Assembly (NCBI GenBank): GCA_052400665.1
Contig: JBQTGK010000020.1
Reading direction: 5' to 3' (one strand)
DNA from: JBQTGK01 sp052400665
Lineage (GTDB): Bacteria > Bacteroidota > Bacteroidia > Bacteroidales > Marinifilaceae
DNA: 5,533 nucleotides
Positions within the stretch are counted from its first letter, which is position 1; each line of letters begins with the position of its first letter. Of the stretch, positions 1 through 5,301 are shown piece by piece. The translations under genes and the position numbers were made by a program. The notes under the pieces were generated by a model, which saw only the letters and a program-made list of their open reading frames with translations, did not search any database and was not told the origin of the DNA.

Positions 1-81
1 AACAGAATTCCATGAGTGAGGAACGAGCGAATATTATTCTGTTTAGCCTTTAAAGCGTGATGGGTCACCGATTGGCGCAGT

Positions 82-146
82 CTTGATTTTTTTTGTTTCG
101 TTTTTTGTATCAAGCCAAAAATGAAAAGCCCGTCCGGCTAAAGGAC
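82..146 (+). other. Dispersed double-hairpin element, copy 1
   Basis: Three possible stems. S1 pairs CTTGAT (82-87) with ATCAAG (109-114). S2 pairs TTTCGTTTTTTG (96-107) with CAAAAATGAAA (116-126), about 11 bp with one G-T wobble and one bulged T. The third is a hairpin GTCC (132-135) / GGAC (143-146) with loop GGCTAAA. S1 uses the loop of S2, so the two either alternate or form a tight pseudoknot-like fold. Diverged copies at 479-541 and 5302-5358 keep the same pairings with compensatory changes. Direction is assumed + because the heptamer array always follows on this strand. Function is unknown. Confidence 0.6.
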
Positions 147-174
147 AAGAAAGAAAATCAAAGGTCGAAGGTCA
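147..174 (+). repeat. Heptamer array, 4 units
   Basis: Begins immediately after the GGAC arm of the hairpin at 132-146. Units are AAGAAAG, AAAATCA, AAGGTCG, AAGGTCA, in exact 7-nt phase, followed by AGCACTGCACTGCCAGG. The corresponding array in copy 2 (542-576) has one extra 7-nt unit. Confidence 0.75.
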
Positions 175-242
175 AGCACTGCACTGCCAGGTAAAGTCAT
201 CAAAAACATCGCGAAAGCTATCATCATCATAAGAAAATAAAC

Positions 243-283
243 AGATTGCCGCGGCCTCGTACCTCCGCCTCGCAAAGACAGAG
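243..283. repeat. CATTGCGAGG-type dispersed palindromic repeat, copy 1
   Basis: Reads AGATTGCCGCGG...CCTCGCAAAGACAG. Its reverse complement (TGTCTTTGCGAGG ... CGGCAATCT) matches the general form of the widespread intergenic repeat GTCATTGCGAGG...GCAATC that I know from many bacterial genomes. The ends pair as TTGC (246-249) / GCAA (272-275). The family assignment is from memory, not a search. Confidence 0.55.
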
Positions 284-294
284 GGAATGAGGAC

Positions 295-329
295 AAAGAA
301 AAATTAATAATGAAGAATTAAAAATTAAA
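295..329 (+). repeat. AT-rich heptamer array, 5 units
   Basis: Starts directly after GGAC (291-294). Units are AAAGAAA, AATTAAT, AATGAAG, AATTAAA, AATTAAA in strict 7-nt phase. At the same junction in repeat copy 2 the tract is of a different sequence type (697-738), although the preceding ~295 bp are nearly identical. The remaining 330-397, between the two long repeats, shows nothing I can identify. Confidence 0.7.
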
Positions 330-478
330 AAGCCGAAACAGGGCAGTCCGACATTGCCAAAGCAGGTGGGGTACCCATAGCTGCAGAAGGCGTTAAAAAC
401 AGAATTCCATGAGTGAGGAACGAGCGAATATTATTCTGTTTAGCCTTTAAAGCGTGATGGGTCACCGATTGGCGCAGT

Positions 479-541
479 CTTGACCTTTTTGTTTCGTTTT
501 TGGGTCAAGCCAAAAATGAAAAGCCCGTCCGGCTAAAGGAC
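479..541 (+). other. Dispersed double-hairpin element, copy 2
   Basis: S1 pairs CTTGACC (479-485) with GGTCAAG (503-509). Relative to copy 1 a T-A pair has become C-G, and one more C-G pair has been gained. S2 pairs TTTCGTTTTTG (492-502) with CAAAAATGAAA (511-521), an uninterrupted 11 bp with one G-T wobble. The third hairpin is GTCC (527-530) / GGAC (538-541), loop GGCTAAA. The S1-S2 linker is TTTTTG, the same six bases as in copy 3. Length differs from copy 1 by 2 nt, which would break any shared reading frame while leaving the pairing intact. Confidence 0.62.
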
Positions 542-576
542 AAGAAAGAAAATTAAAGGTCGAAGGTCAAAAATCA
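542..576 (+). repeat. Heptamer array, 5 units
   Basis: Units AAGAAAG, AAAATTA, AAGGTCG, AAGGTCA, AAAATCA begin right after the hairpin ending at 541. The copy 1 array (147-174) lacks the last unit, so the only sizeable length change between the two long repeats is exactly one heptamer. Confidence 0.75.
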
Positions 577-644
577 AGCACTGCACTGCCAGGTAAAGTC
601 ATCAAAAACATCGCGAAAGCTATCATCATCATAAGAAAATAAAC

Positions 645-685
645 AGATTGCCGCGGCCTCGTTCCTCCGCCTCGCAAAGACAGAG
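645..685. repeat. CATTGCGAGG-type dispersed palindromic repeat, copy 2
   Basis: Same sequence as 243-283 except one A-to-T change within GCCTCGTTCCTCC and, at the tail, GAGGAA for GAGGGA. It was carried along as part of the ~300 bp duplication. Confidence 0.55.
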
Positions 686-696
686 GAAATGAGGAC

Positions 697-738
697 AAGA
701 AAGAAAATCAAAGGTCAAAAGTGAAAAAATAAAAGATC
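697..738 (+). repeat. Heptamer array, 6 units
   Basis: Follows GGAC (693-696) with AAGAAAG, AAAATCA, AAGGTCA, AAAGTGA, AAAAATA, AAAGATC in 7-nt phase. It ends the repeat-rich region, and ordinary AT-rich promoter sequence follows. Confidence 0.65.
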
Positions 739-795
739 CAATACTCATTACTTAGCCACAAGCCACAACAAAATCAATACAAATAACACAATTCT

Positions 796-826
796 GTTTT
801 ACCGAGAAATACTTTTTATATTTTTG
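796..826 (+). promoter_or_regulatory. Probable Bacteroidota-type promoter of the export operon
   Basis: TATTTTTG at 819-826 fits the TAnnTTTG -7 consensus of the Bacteroidota primary sigma factor. The -33 position, at the usual ~19-bp spacing, holds GTTT (796-799), a poor match to TTTG. Transcription would start near 833, giving a ~22-nt leader before the ATG at 855. No Shine-Dalgarno is present (AGCACGAATCA precedes the ATG), as is normal for this phylum. This is consensus matching only. Confidence 0.5.
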
Positions 827-854
827 TAAACTGAATTAATTATAGCACGAATCA

Positions 855-1637
855 ATGAACAAACTATTTTTATTTTGCCTGGTGGCCCTAATGGGGATAT
901 TGGGAAGTTCCTGCAGGTCTAGTAAAGATCTTGTATACCTGAACAATACAGGAGATCAGGAGATGTTGGAAGGATTACCCGGGAAAGTTGCAGAATACGT
1001 AATTAAAACCAACGACAACTTATATGTAGACATTCAATCGATGAGTCCGGAGGTGAATGCCATGTTCAATCCTACCAAGGGAATGGGAACCACGGGAGGT
1101 ACATCACAAAACTACGGACAACCATCTTCTCAGTATTTAAATGGTTTTCAGGTCGATTTTTCGGGTAATGTAAAATTACCGGTGATTGGCAAGGTTGCTG
1201 TGGCTGGTAAAACATTAAATGCAGCTCGTGAAGCCATTCAGTTAAAAGCCGACGAATACATAAAAGATGCCATGGTTAAGGTAAAATTGTTGAGTTTTAA
1301 AATAACCGTTTTGGGAGAGGTGAAAAATCCGGGCATGTACTACAATTACAATAATAACATGACCGTTTTAGATGGCATTAGCATGGCCAGCGGGGTTACC
1401 GATTACGGAAGAATACAGAAAGTATTGGTAATGCGTACCAGCGAGAAAGGGAGTAAAACTTTTCGCCTGGACTTGAGCAATAAAAAATTCCTATCCTCCG
1501 AAGCCTTTTTTCTGCAGCCCAACGATGTGGTGTATGTAGAACCGGATAAATACAAAAATGTAAAACTAAATTCTCCCATGTATTCACTGTTTTTATCAAC
1601 TGTGTCTACGCTGATATTGATTTTGAATGTGTTGTAG
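855..1637 (+). CDS. Wza-type polysaccharide export outer-membrane lipoprotein
   Basis: 260 residues. This outer-membrane export (OMA/Wza) family forms the channel through which capsule or exopolysaccharide leaves the cell. The N-terminus is a lipoprotein signal: charged K3, hydrophobic stretch 4-17, then LGSSC with the acylated Cys at 20. The lipobox has Gly rather than Leu at -3, a relaxed form. Residues ~45-145 match the Poly_export domain (YVIKTNDNLYVDIQSMSPE, then LNGFQVDFSGNVKLPVIGKV). Residues ~149-200 match an SLBB domain (ITVLGEVKNPGMYYNYN, with LDGISMASGVTDYG). The last ~18 residues (243-260) form a hydrophobic segment, common in Bacteroidota members and possibly the analogue of the Wza C-terminal helix. 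The ATG at 855 places the signal peptide correctly and lies 28 nt after the promoter box. The octamer array begins directly after the TAG stop. The partner kinase/co-polymerase gene lies downstream, beyond the inserted S23 gene. The family assignment is firm; the polysaccharide exported is unknown. Confidence 0.93.
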   Translation: MNKLFLFCLVALMGILGSSCRSSKDLVYLNNTGDQEMLEGLPGKVAEYVIKTNDNLYVDIQSMSPEVNAMFNPTKGMGTTGGTSQNYGQPSSQYLNGFQVDFSGNVKLPVIGKVAVAGKTLNAAREAIQLKADEYIKDAMVKVKLLSFKITVLGEVKNPGMYYNYNNNMTVLDGISMASGVTDYGRIQKVLVMRTSEKGSKTFRLDLSNKKFLSSEAFFLQPNDVVYVEPDKYKNVKLNSPMYSLFLSTVSTLILILNVL

Positions 1638-1646
1638 AGGAGAAAA

Positions 1647-1688
1647 GGTGAAAAAGTGTGAAAAGGTGAAAGGGTGAAAAAGTGTAAT
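1647..1688 (+). repeat. Purine-rich octamer array, left arm of inverted repeat around the S23 gene
   Basis: Approximate units GGTGAAAA, AGTGTGAAAA, GGTGAAAG, GGTGAAAA, AGTGTAAT, spaced by 8 nt (one by 10). Positions 1661-1688 are the inverted counterpart of 2044-2071: 24 of 28 positions complementary without gaps, and one of the four mismatches becomes a G-U pair in RNA. The array begins just after the export gene's stop (1635-1637) and ends one base before the next ATG (1690). Confidence 0.85.
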
Positions 1689-1689
1689 C

Positions 1690-2043
1690 ATGGGAACAAT
1701 CAAACAATTTGAGGATTTAATGATTTGGCAAGAATCTAGAAGGCTTGTCAACGAGGTTTATAAGCAACTCAGTTCATGTAAAGATTATAGCTTTAGAGAT
1801 CAGATTCAGCGTGCTGCTGTTTCTGTAATGAATAACATTGCAGAAGGCTTTGAAAGAAAATCTGGGAAAGAATTTAAACGATTTCTTGATATTGCAAAGG
1901 GATCAGGAGGAGAGGTGAGAAGTATGTTATATCTTGCCGAAGATCTGGAATATATAAAAAAAGAGAAAGCAAAGGATTTAAGAGAAAAATTCAGTTTACT
2001 TTCAGGAAGTATTGTGAACCTAAAAAAATCAATGAAATACTAA
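1690..2043 (+). CDS. Four-helix-bundle protein, S23 / 23S rRNA intervening-sequence family (TIGR02436, PF05635)
   Basis: 117 residues, full length for the family. Hallmarks are visible throughout: F7-E-D-L-x-x-W13-Q near the start, R36-D-Q-I-Q-R-A-A (36-43), N49-I-A-E-G-F (49-54), E61-F-x-R-F-L (61-66), and A69-K-G-S-G-G-E-V (69-76). Helices are expected at about 8-28, 35-54, 57-87 and 92-113. The family was first described from ORFs inside 23S rRNA intervening sequences (e.g. Leptospira) and is multicopy in many Bacteroidota. The fold forms pentamers and is shared with the Avd accessory protein of diversity-generating retroelements, which suggests nucleic-acid binding, but no enzymatic role is established. 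No reverse transcriptase or variable repeat is seen here. The ATG is one base from the left octamer arm and the TAA abuts the right arm, so the start could be masked when the arms pair. It sits between two genes that are normally neighbours, consistent with insertion of the arms and gene as one cassette. Family firm; role here unknown. Confidence 0.9.
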   Translation: MGTIKQFEDLMIWQESRRLVNEVYKQLSSCKDYSFRDQIQRAAVSVMNNIAEGFERKSGKEFKRFLDIAKGSGGEVRSMLYLAEDLEYIKKEKAKDLREKFSLLSGSIVNLKKSMKY

Positions 2044-2135
2044 ATCACACTTTTACACTCTTACACCTTTTCACTCTTACACTCTTACACTCTTACACCT
2101 TTTCACTTTTACACTTTTAAACCTTTACACTTTTA
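2044..2135 (+). repeat. Pyrimidine-rich octamer array, right arm of inverted repeat
   Basis: CAC recurs at 2048, 2056, 2064, 2072, 2080, 2088, 2096, 2104, 2112 and 2128, an exact 8-nt phase over about 11 units of the type CACTCTTA / CACTTTTA. Only the unit near 2120 has decayed (AACC). The first 28 nt (2044-2071) pair with 1661-1688. The rest could pair with other left-arm units in shifted registers, leaving about five units unpaired. The array forms most of the 140-nt leader of the downstream kinase gene. It is longer than the left arm. Confidence 0.85.
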
Positions 2136-2183
2136 ATCAAAAAAACACCCGCTTCATTGTGGGCAAAAATATATGCGCTGAAT

Positions 2184-4592
2184 ATGAATAACAACAATTT
2201 AAATGAAATGATGGAATATTTCGAGATGGAAGAAGGAACCAATGTAAAAGAGTTTCTGTTTCGGATTCTATCGAAATGGCACTGGTTTGTGCTGTGCGGA
2301 TTTTTAGGATGTGTACTTGGATTTTTAGTGAGCAAATCGAAACCTTCGACTTATAGTCTGAGTGCTTCGGTGCTGATTAATGATGAATCGCAATCTATGG
2401 GCATTGATCAGTTGTTTGAGGGATTCGATTTGGGCAGCAAGGCCAATATTGAGAATCATATTCTGATGTTAAAGTCTTATACTTTGAACCGTAAGGCTCT
2501 GGAGGATTTAAATCGTGAGGTTTCCTGGTATCAAAAAGGAGTTTTAAAAGATGTAGGGCTTTACAAAAATTCTCCATTTAAGGTAGAATTAACTAAAGGT
2601 GCTAAAAATATTAGCGGACTGGCCATTGAGATTGCTCCCCAAGCAAATGATAGCTATAAATTGGTGGTTGATGGGGATTATACTGAGAATTCGGTGGAAC
2701 ACAAGATTGACTTTACGGGTACAGGAAAATACGGAGAGCGTTTTCAGAATCAGTATTTTAATTTTGTGATCAGTAAAAATGAAAATATTGAGTTAACTGA
2801 TGAACAATATTATTTTAAGATTAATAATTTAGATGAGTTAACCAAAGCAAGTCTGAAAAATTTAGATGTGAGTTTGGCAACCAAGAAAGCCGATGGTATT
2901 ATTCTCACTTACGAAGGGACTATTCCTGAGCGGGAAGTAGACTACATGAACGAACTGATTCGTGTTTATATGGAGTATGGCTTGAGCGAGAAAAACCGTA
3001 CCTCCGAGAATACCGTTCGATTTATTGATATGCAGCTCGATGGAATTGTGGATTCCCTGAATCGGGCGGGAGAGAATTTCTCTGATTTCAGATCTAAGAA
3101 TGGAATTGTGGATTTGAGTCAGGAAGCTGGATTAGTAGTTGAGAAGCTGGAAGGATTGGAATCTGAAAAAGCTCTTGCAGAACGTCAGTTGGAGTATTTT
3201 AAGAACCTGCAAACTTATATGGGCGACTCGGAGCAAATGAAGTTGATGGTAGTGCCCTCGGTCGTGGGCATTGTTGATGCCGGACTAAATGCACAGGTAG
3301 TAAAACTAGGCGAGTTGTATGGAAAAAGATCTTCTTTATCGGTGGTGGCCCGAGCAAAGAATCCTTCTGTAATTATGCTTAATCAGGAAATTAAAAATAC
3401 ACGCGAGTCTTTGAGTGAGAATTTAAGAAATTTACTGTCTAATGCTGAAGTAAATTTGAATGCTTTAAACAGGCGAATGAATAAAATTCAGATGGAGCTG
3501 GCTGGTTTGCCGCAAACAGAGCAGAAGTTGATAAACATAAAGCGCCGTTTTGATTTAAATAATGAACTCTATACTTTCCTATTGCAGAAAAGAGCCGAAG
3601 CAGCCATTACAACCGCATCGAATGTGTCTGATGCTCAGATACTGGATCCTGCGCGTGTAGAAACAGCCGAGAAAACAGGACCTAAAACACTTATTAACCT
3701 AATTGTTGGAGTGATTTTAGGTTGTGCCATTCCATTTCTGGTAATTGTGGTAGGCGATTATTTTAATGATTCTATTCAATCGAAAGAGGATATCGAGAAG
3801 GAGAGTAAACTGCCAATAATGGGTGAGATTGCTCACAACAATTATTCCAGTGAGTTACCCATTGCCAAACATCCCCGATCGGGAATTGCCGAGTCGTTTC
3901 GTGGTTTACGTACCAATCTGCAATATCTGTTTAAGCAAAATAAGGAATGTAAGGTATTGGCTCTTCACTCCATGATTCCGGGAGAGGGAAAAACCTTTAG
4001 CTCTCTTAACCTGGCGGGTATCATTGCCATGGATAGCAAAAAAGTTTTGCTGGTAGGTTGCGATCTTCGTAAACCTCGTTTGCATTCCATTTTTGATGTG
4101 GATAATAAATCAGGACTATCGACTTATCTAATTGGAAATCATTCTCTGAAGGAGATTATTCAAACTACTCATATTAAAAATCTGTCATTTGTAAATTCAG
4201 GTCCTATTCCGCCAAATCCGGCAGAGTTGCTAGGAACCGATGCTTTTGCAAACTTTATAGAAGAAGCAAAAAAAGATTTCGATTACATTATATTGGATAA
4301 TGCGCCGGTTACTTTGGTTACCGATGGTATACTAACAGGAACACATGCCGATGCCAACCTATTTGTCCTGCGACAGGGGTATTCCAATAAAAATCAGATT
4401 AAGTTTATTAATCAGCTTGCCGAGAAAGAAAATATTCTTCAGGTAGGTATTGTGCTAAACGATGCTGTGCACAATGGTTACGGTTATGGTAAAAATTATG
4501 GTGGCTATGGATATGGGAACGGTTATTACGACGAAGATCATGAATCGTTAAGCCTGGGTAAGCGTTTACTGCGAAAATTTTTTAAGAAGTAA
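2184..4592 (+). CDS. Wzc-type polysaccharide co-polymerase / BY-kinase (tyrosine autokinase)
   Basis: 802 residues from the ATG at 2184. The frame stays open to a TTG at 2157, but the ATG gives a normal short cytoplasmic tail before the membrane helix; an ATG at 2208 is a lesser alternative. The protein controls chain length and export of a surface polysaccharide by cycles of autophosphorylation, acting with the Wza-type channel encoded upstream. Order: cytoplasmic 1-31; membrane helix ~32-49 (WHWFVLCGFLGCVLGFLV); Wzz domain and long periplasmic coiled-coil region ~50-430; GNVR domain ~430-505 with LPQTEQ (442-447); second membrane helix ~502-524; oligomerisation motif E570-x-x-R573-x-x-R576; Walker A P599-GEGKT604; Walker A' LLVGCDLRKP (622-631); Walker B IILD705; tyrosine tail Y766, 768, 772, 775, 777, 781, 782 in a Gly/Asn-rich stretch; basic end KRLLRKFFKK. 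The first Asp usual in Walker A' (LLVDxDLR) is Gly625, while Asp627 is kept. I recall this as common in Bacteroidota homologues. Identification is secure. Confidence 0.95.
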   Translation: MNNNNLNEMMEYFEMEEGTNVKEFLFRILSKWHWFVLCGFLGCVLGFLVSKSKPSTYSLSASVLINDESQSMGIDQLFEGFDLGSKANIENHILMLKSYTLNRKALEDLNREVSWYQKGVLKDVGLYKNSPFKVELTKGAKNISGLAIEIAPQANDSYKLVVDGDYTENSVEHKIDFTGTGKYGERFQNQYFNFVISKNENIELTDEQYYFKINNLDELTKASLKNLDVSLATKKADGIILTYEGTIPEREVDYMNELIRVYMEYGLSEKNRTSENTVRFIDMQLDGIVDSLNRAGENFSDFRSKNGIVDLSQEAGLVVEKLEGLESEKALAERQLEYFKNLQTYMGDSEQMKLMVVPSVVGIVDAGLNAQVVKLGELYGKRSSLSVVARAKNPSVIMLNQEIKNTRESLSENLRNLLSNAEVNLNALNRRMNKIQMELAGLPQTEQKLINIKRRFDLNNELYTFLLQKRAEAAITTASNVSDAQILDPARVETAEKTGPKTLINLIVGVILGCAIPFLVIVVGDYFNDSIQSKEDIEKESKLPIMGEIAHNNYSSELPIAKHPRSGIAESFRGLRTNLQYLFKQNKECKVLALHSMIPGEGKTFSSLNLAGIIAMDSKKVLLVGCDLRKPRLHSIFDVDNKSGLSTYLIGNHSLKEIIQTTHIKNLSFVNSGPIPPNPAELLGTDAFANFIEEAKKDFDYIILDNAPVTLVTDGILTGTHADANLFVLRQGYSNKNQIKFINQLAEKENILQVGIVLNDAVHNGYGYGKNYGGYGYGNGYYDEDHESLSLGKRLLRKFFKK

Positions 4593-4602
4593 GGAAGGGA
4601 AG

Positions 4603-4721
4603 TTCCAGGCTCCAACATCCAAGATCCAAGCTCCAAGTTTCAAGTAACAAAGTCCAAAGTCCAAAGTCTAAAGTCGAAAGGCCTAAAGGTCGAAAAAGTC
4701 GAAAAGTCGAAAAGTCAAATG
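4603..4721 (+). repeat. Heptamer array turning into octamers after the kinase gene
   Basis: Strict 7-nt phase from 4603: TTCCAGG, CTCCAAC, ATCCAAG (x2), CTCCAAG, TTTCAAG, TAACAAA, GTCCAAA (x2), GTCTAAA, GTCGAAA, GGCCTAA. From 4689 the unit becomes GTCGAAAA with 8-9 nt spacing (GTC at 4689, 4698, 4706, 4714). Neighbouring units are often identical or one base apart, as expected from stepwise tandem duplication. It begins 10 nt after the stop codon. No clear intrinsic terminator is visible between gene and array. Confidence 0.8.
4628..4658 (+). repeat. 31-bp perfect direct repeat, copy 1 (partner 5029-5059)
   Basis: A 31-nt stretch centred on CTCCAAGTTTCAAGTAACAA is repeated without a mismatch 401 bp downstream, inside another heptamer tract. 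A shorter match, GGTCTGGAAxAGTCTTGAA, also occurs at 4721 and 4988. The two tracts therefore share a common origin rather than only a similar unit. Confidence 0.85.
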
Positions 4722-4766
4722 GTCTGGAAGAGTCTTGAAGGGTTAAAGGTGAAAGGTCCGAAGTTT

Positions 4767-4806
4767 GCAGTCATCCTGAGGGAAGCGGAGCGACGAAGGA
4801 TCTCTT
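4767..4806. repeat. GTCATCCTGAG-type dispersed repeat, copy 1
   Basis: 40 nt identical to 5458-5497, reading GCAGTCATCCTGAGGGAAG to AAGGATCTCTT. The ends pair as ATCCT (4773-4777) / AGGAT (4797-4801). It follows the form of a repeat I know to be common between genes in Bacteroidota and other phyla (GTCATCCTGAG...GAAGGATCTC). Both copies are preceded by a GGTCCxAAG-like heptamer. Confidence 0.75.
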
Positions 4807-4826
4807 CAATCAAGGTCAAAAAGAGT

Positions 4827-4863
4827 CCACAAATAACACAAATGGAACGAATTTTCACAAATG
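4827..4863. repeat. ACACAAAT/ACGAATTTT-type degenerate tandem repeat
   Basis: Loose repetition of CACAAAT-AACACAAATGG-AACGAATTTT-CACAAATG. This resembles the degenerate CACGAATTACACGAATT tracts often seen between genes in Bacteroidota. It is weak and based on appearance only. Confidence 0.35.
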
Positions 4864-4869
4864 CCATAC

Positions 4870-4940
4870 GGTCCAAAGTTTGCAGTCATGACCTTCGGAG
4901 ATCTCGCAAAAGCTCGGTACTGAACTCGTTTCAGGATCTC
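4870..4940. repeat. Mosaic copy of the GTCATCCTGAG-type repeat
   Basis: Shares the entry GGTCCAAAGTTTGCAGTCAT (4870-4889) with the other copies, then diverges into GACCTTCGGAGATCTCGC, which contains the palindrome GAGATCTC (4898-4905). It resumes as ACTGAACTCGTTTCAGGATCTC with a small hairpin CTGAA (4920-4924) / TTCAG (4930-4934). It looks like two variants of the family joined, or one inserted in another. Confidence 0.5.
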
Positions 4941-4970
4941 AAAAAAAAAGGAATACAAATGACAAAACCC

Positions 4971-5070
4971 AAAGTCCAAAATCGAAAGGTCTGGAAAAGT
5001 CTTGAAAGGTCGAAAGGTCAAAGGGTCAAAGCTCCAAGTTTCAAGTAACAAAGTCCAAAATCCAAAGGTC
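4971..5070 (+). repeat. Second heptamer tract downstream of the kinase gene
   Basis: Successive units such as GTCCAAA, ATCGAAA, GGTCTGG, AAAAGTC, TTGAAAG, GTCGAAA, GGTCAAA, then GTTTCAA, GTAACAA, AGTCCAA, AATCCAA, AGGTCTT. Most are in 7-nt phase with a single 8-nt step near GGGTCAAA. It includes the second copy of the 31-bp repeat (5029-5059). Confidence 0.7.
5029..5059 (+). repeat. 31-bp perfect direct repeat, copy 2 (partner 4628-4658)
   Basis: Identical to 4628-4658 over 31 nt, with the match ending at 5060 (A versus G). It lies within the heptamer tract 4971-5070. Confidence 0.85.
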
Positions 5071-5095
5071 TTTAAAAATAAATGGTAATTTGTTT

Positions 5096-5112
5096 TTTGC
5101 CTGTAGGGCAAA
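5096..5112. other. Short perfect hairpin
   Basis: TTTGCC (5096-5101) / GGCAAA (5107-5112) with loop TGTAG. It is preceded by a T run but not followed by one on the + strand, and on the - strand it is followed by A's. It therefore does not look like a standard intrinsic terminator on either strand. It leads straight into the AT-rich heptamers. Confidence 0.5.
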
Positions 5113-5115
5113 CAT

Positions 5116-5150
5116 ATTAATAATGAGTAATTAAGAATTAATAATTAAAA
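5116..5150 (+). repeat. AT-rich heptamer array, 5 units
   Basis: Units ATTAATA, ATGAGTA, ATTAAGA, ATTAATA, ATTAAAA in exact 7-nt phase. The sequence class is close to that of the array at 295-329, although the two lie at opposite ends of the window. Confidence 0.7.
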
Positions 5151-5159
5151 ATTTTCCGG

Positions 5160-5301
5160 TGGCTCGGGATCCGCATCATGAAAAATGCGAGAAGAATTGC
5201 AGTGATGGCTTAGTAAGACCGTGAAGCTGAGAACTTGTTCGAAGATCACGCGGCCGCACTTAGTCATTGCAAAAATTCAGCTTGTATTTTTAATGCGCGG
5301 A
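5160..5301. other. Non-coding region with several nested inverted repeats, identity unknown
   Basis: No convincing reading frame. Inverted pairs are CGCAT (5172-5176) / ATGCG (5185-5189); AAGCTGA (5224-5230) / TCAGCTT (5277-5283), a perfect 7 bp; and within that loop GAAC (5231-5234) / GTTC (5237-5240) and the palindrome GCGGCCGC (around 5251-5258). It directly precedes copy 3 of the double-hairpin element and occupies the place held in copies 1 and 2 by a different set of small hairpins. Confidence 0.4.

Larger units (their letters stand above)
1..297. repeat. Long direct repeat, copy 1 (~297 bp)
   Basis: Nearly identical to 398-699. Alignment runs at an offset of 397 up to the poly-T hairpin and 402 after it. 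Differences are a few substitutions, a 2-nt length change in the poly-T hairpin and one 7-nt unit in the heptamer tract. Content in order: inverted repeat AACAGAAT (1-8) / ATTCTGTT (36-43); small hairpin GTGA (57-60) / TCAC (65-68); the double-hairpin element (82-146); heptamers (147-174); a CATTGCGAGG-type palindromic repeat (243-283). No frame is kept open between the copies, so I see no gene. The window starts exactly at this copy, so its true left edge may lie outside. Confidence 0.9.
398..699. repeat. Long direct repeat, copy 2 (~302 bp)
   Basis: Second copy of 1-297, over 95% identical by eye apart from two small indels. The inverted repeat at its head extends to 9 bp here: AAACAGAAT (397-405) / ATTCTGTTT (433-441). 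The copies stay identical through a GGAC (291-294 and 693-696) and then run into different heptamer tracts. The high identity points to a recent duplication or gene conversion. It lies 156 bp upstream of the export lipoprotein gene. Confidence 0.9.

Noticed and set aside
61..142. Short peptide ending KSPSG-stop, in similar frames in element copies 1 and 3
   Set aside because: Copy 2 loses the frame through a 2-nt length change, and no start codon or promoter is evident. The structural reading explains all three copies. It remains the main alternative to the hairpin interpretation.
1..738. CRISPR array
   Set aside because: The repeats are either ~300 bp in two copies or 7-nt units. There are no 25-40 nt repeats with regular unique spacers, and no cas genes.
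1396..1599. Antisense open frame within the export lipoprotein gene
   Set aside because: It is a shadow of the real gene, with no family match.
1690..2043. Diversity-generating retroelement, with the four-helix-bundle protein as Avd
   Set aside because: No reverse transcriptase, template repeat or variable repeat is present. The motifs fit the general S23 family.
2157..2183. TTG at 2157 as start of the kinase gene
   Set aside because: The ATG at 2184 is in frame, is preceded by the A/T-rich sequence usual in this phylum, and gives a normal N-terminus. Nothing supports the nine extra residues.
4719..5048. Open frame of 109 codons on the + strand after the kinase gene
   Set aside because: It is made entirely of heptamer tracts and dispersed repeats, has a Lys/Ser/Arg-rich low-complexity product, and shows no family resemblance.
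4806..5111. Open frame of 101 codons on the - strand
   Set aside because: It covers the same repeat tracts read backwards. Its Phe/Leu-rich product results from the purine/pyrimidine bias of the repeats.
5096..5112. Intrinsic terminator
   Set aside because: The stem is perfect, but no T run follows it on either strand. The T-rich side is upstream on the + strand.
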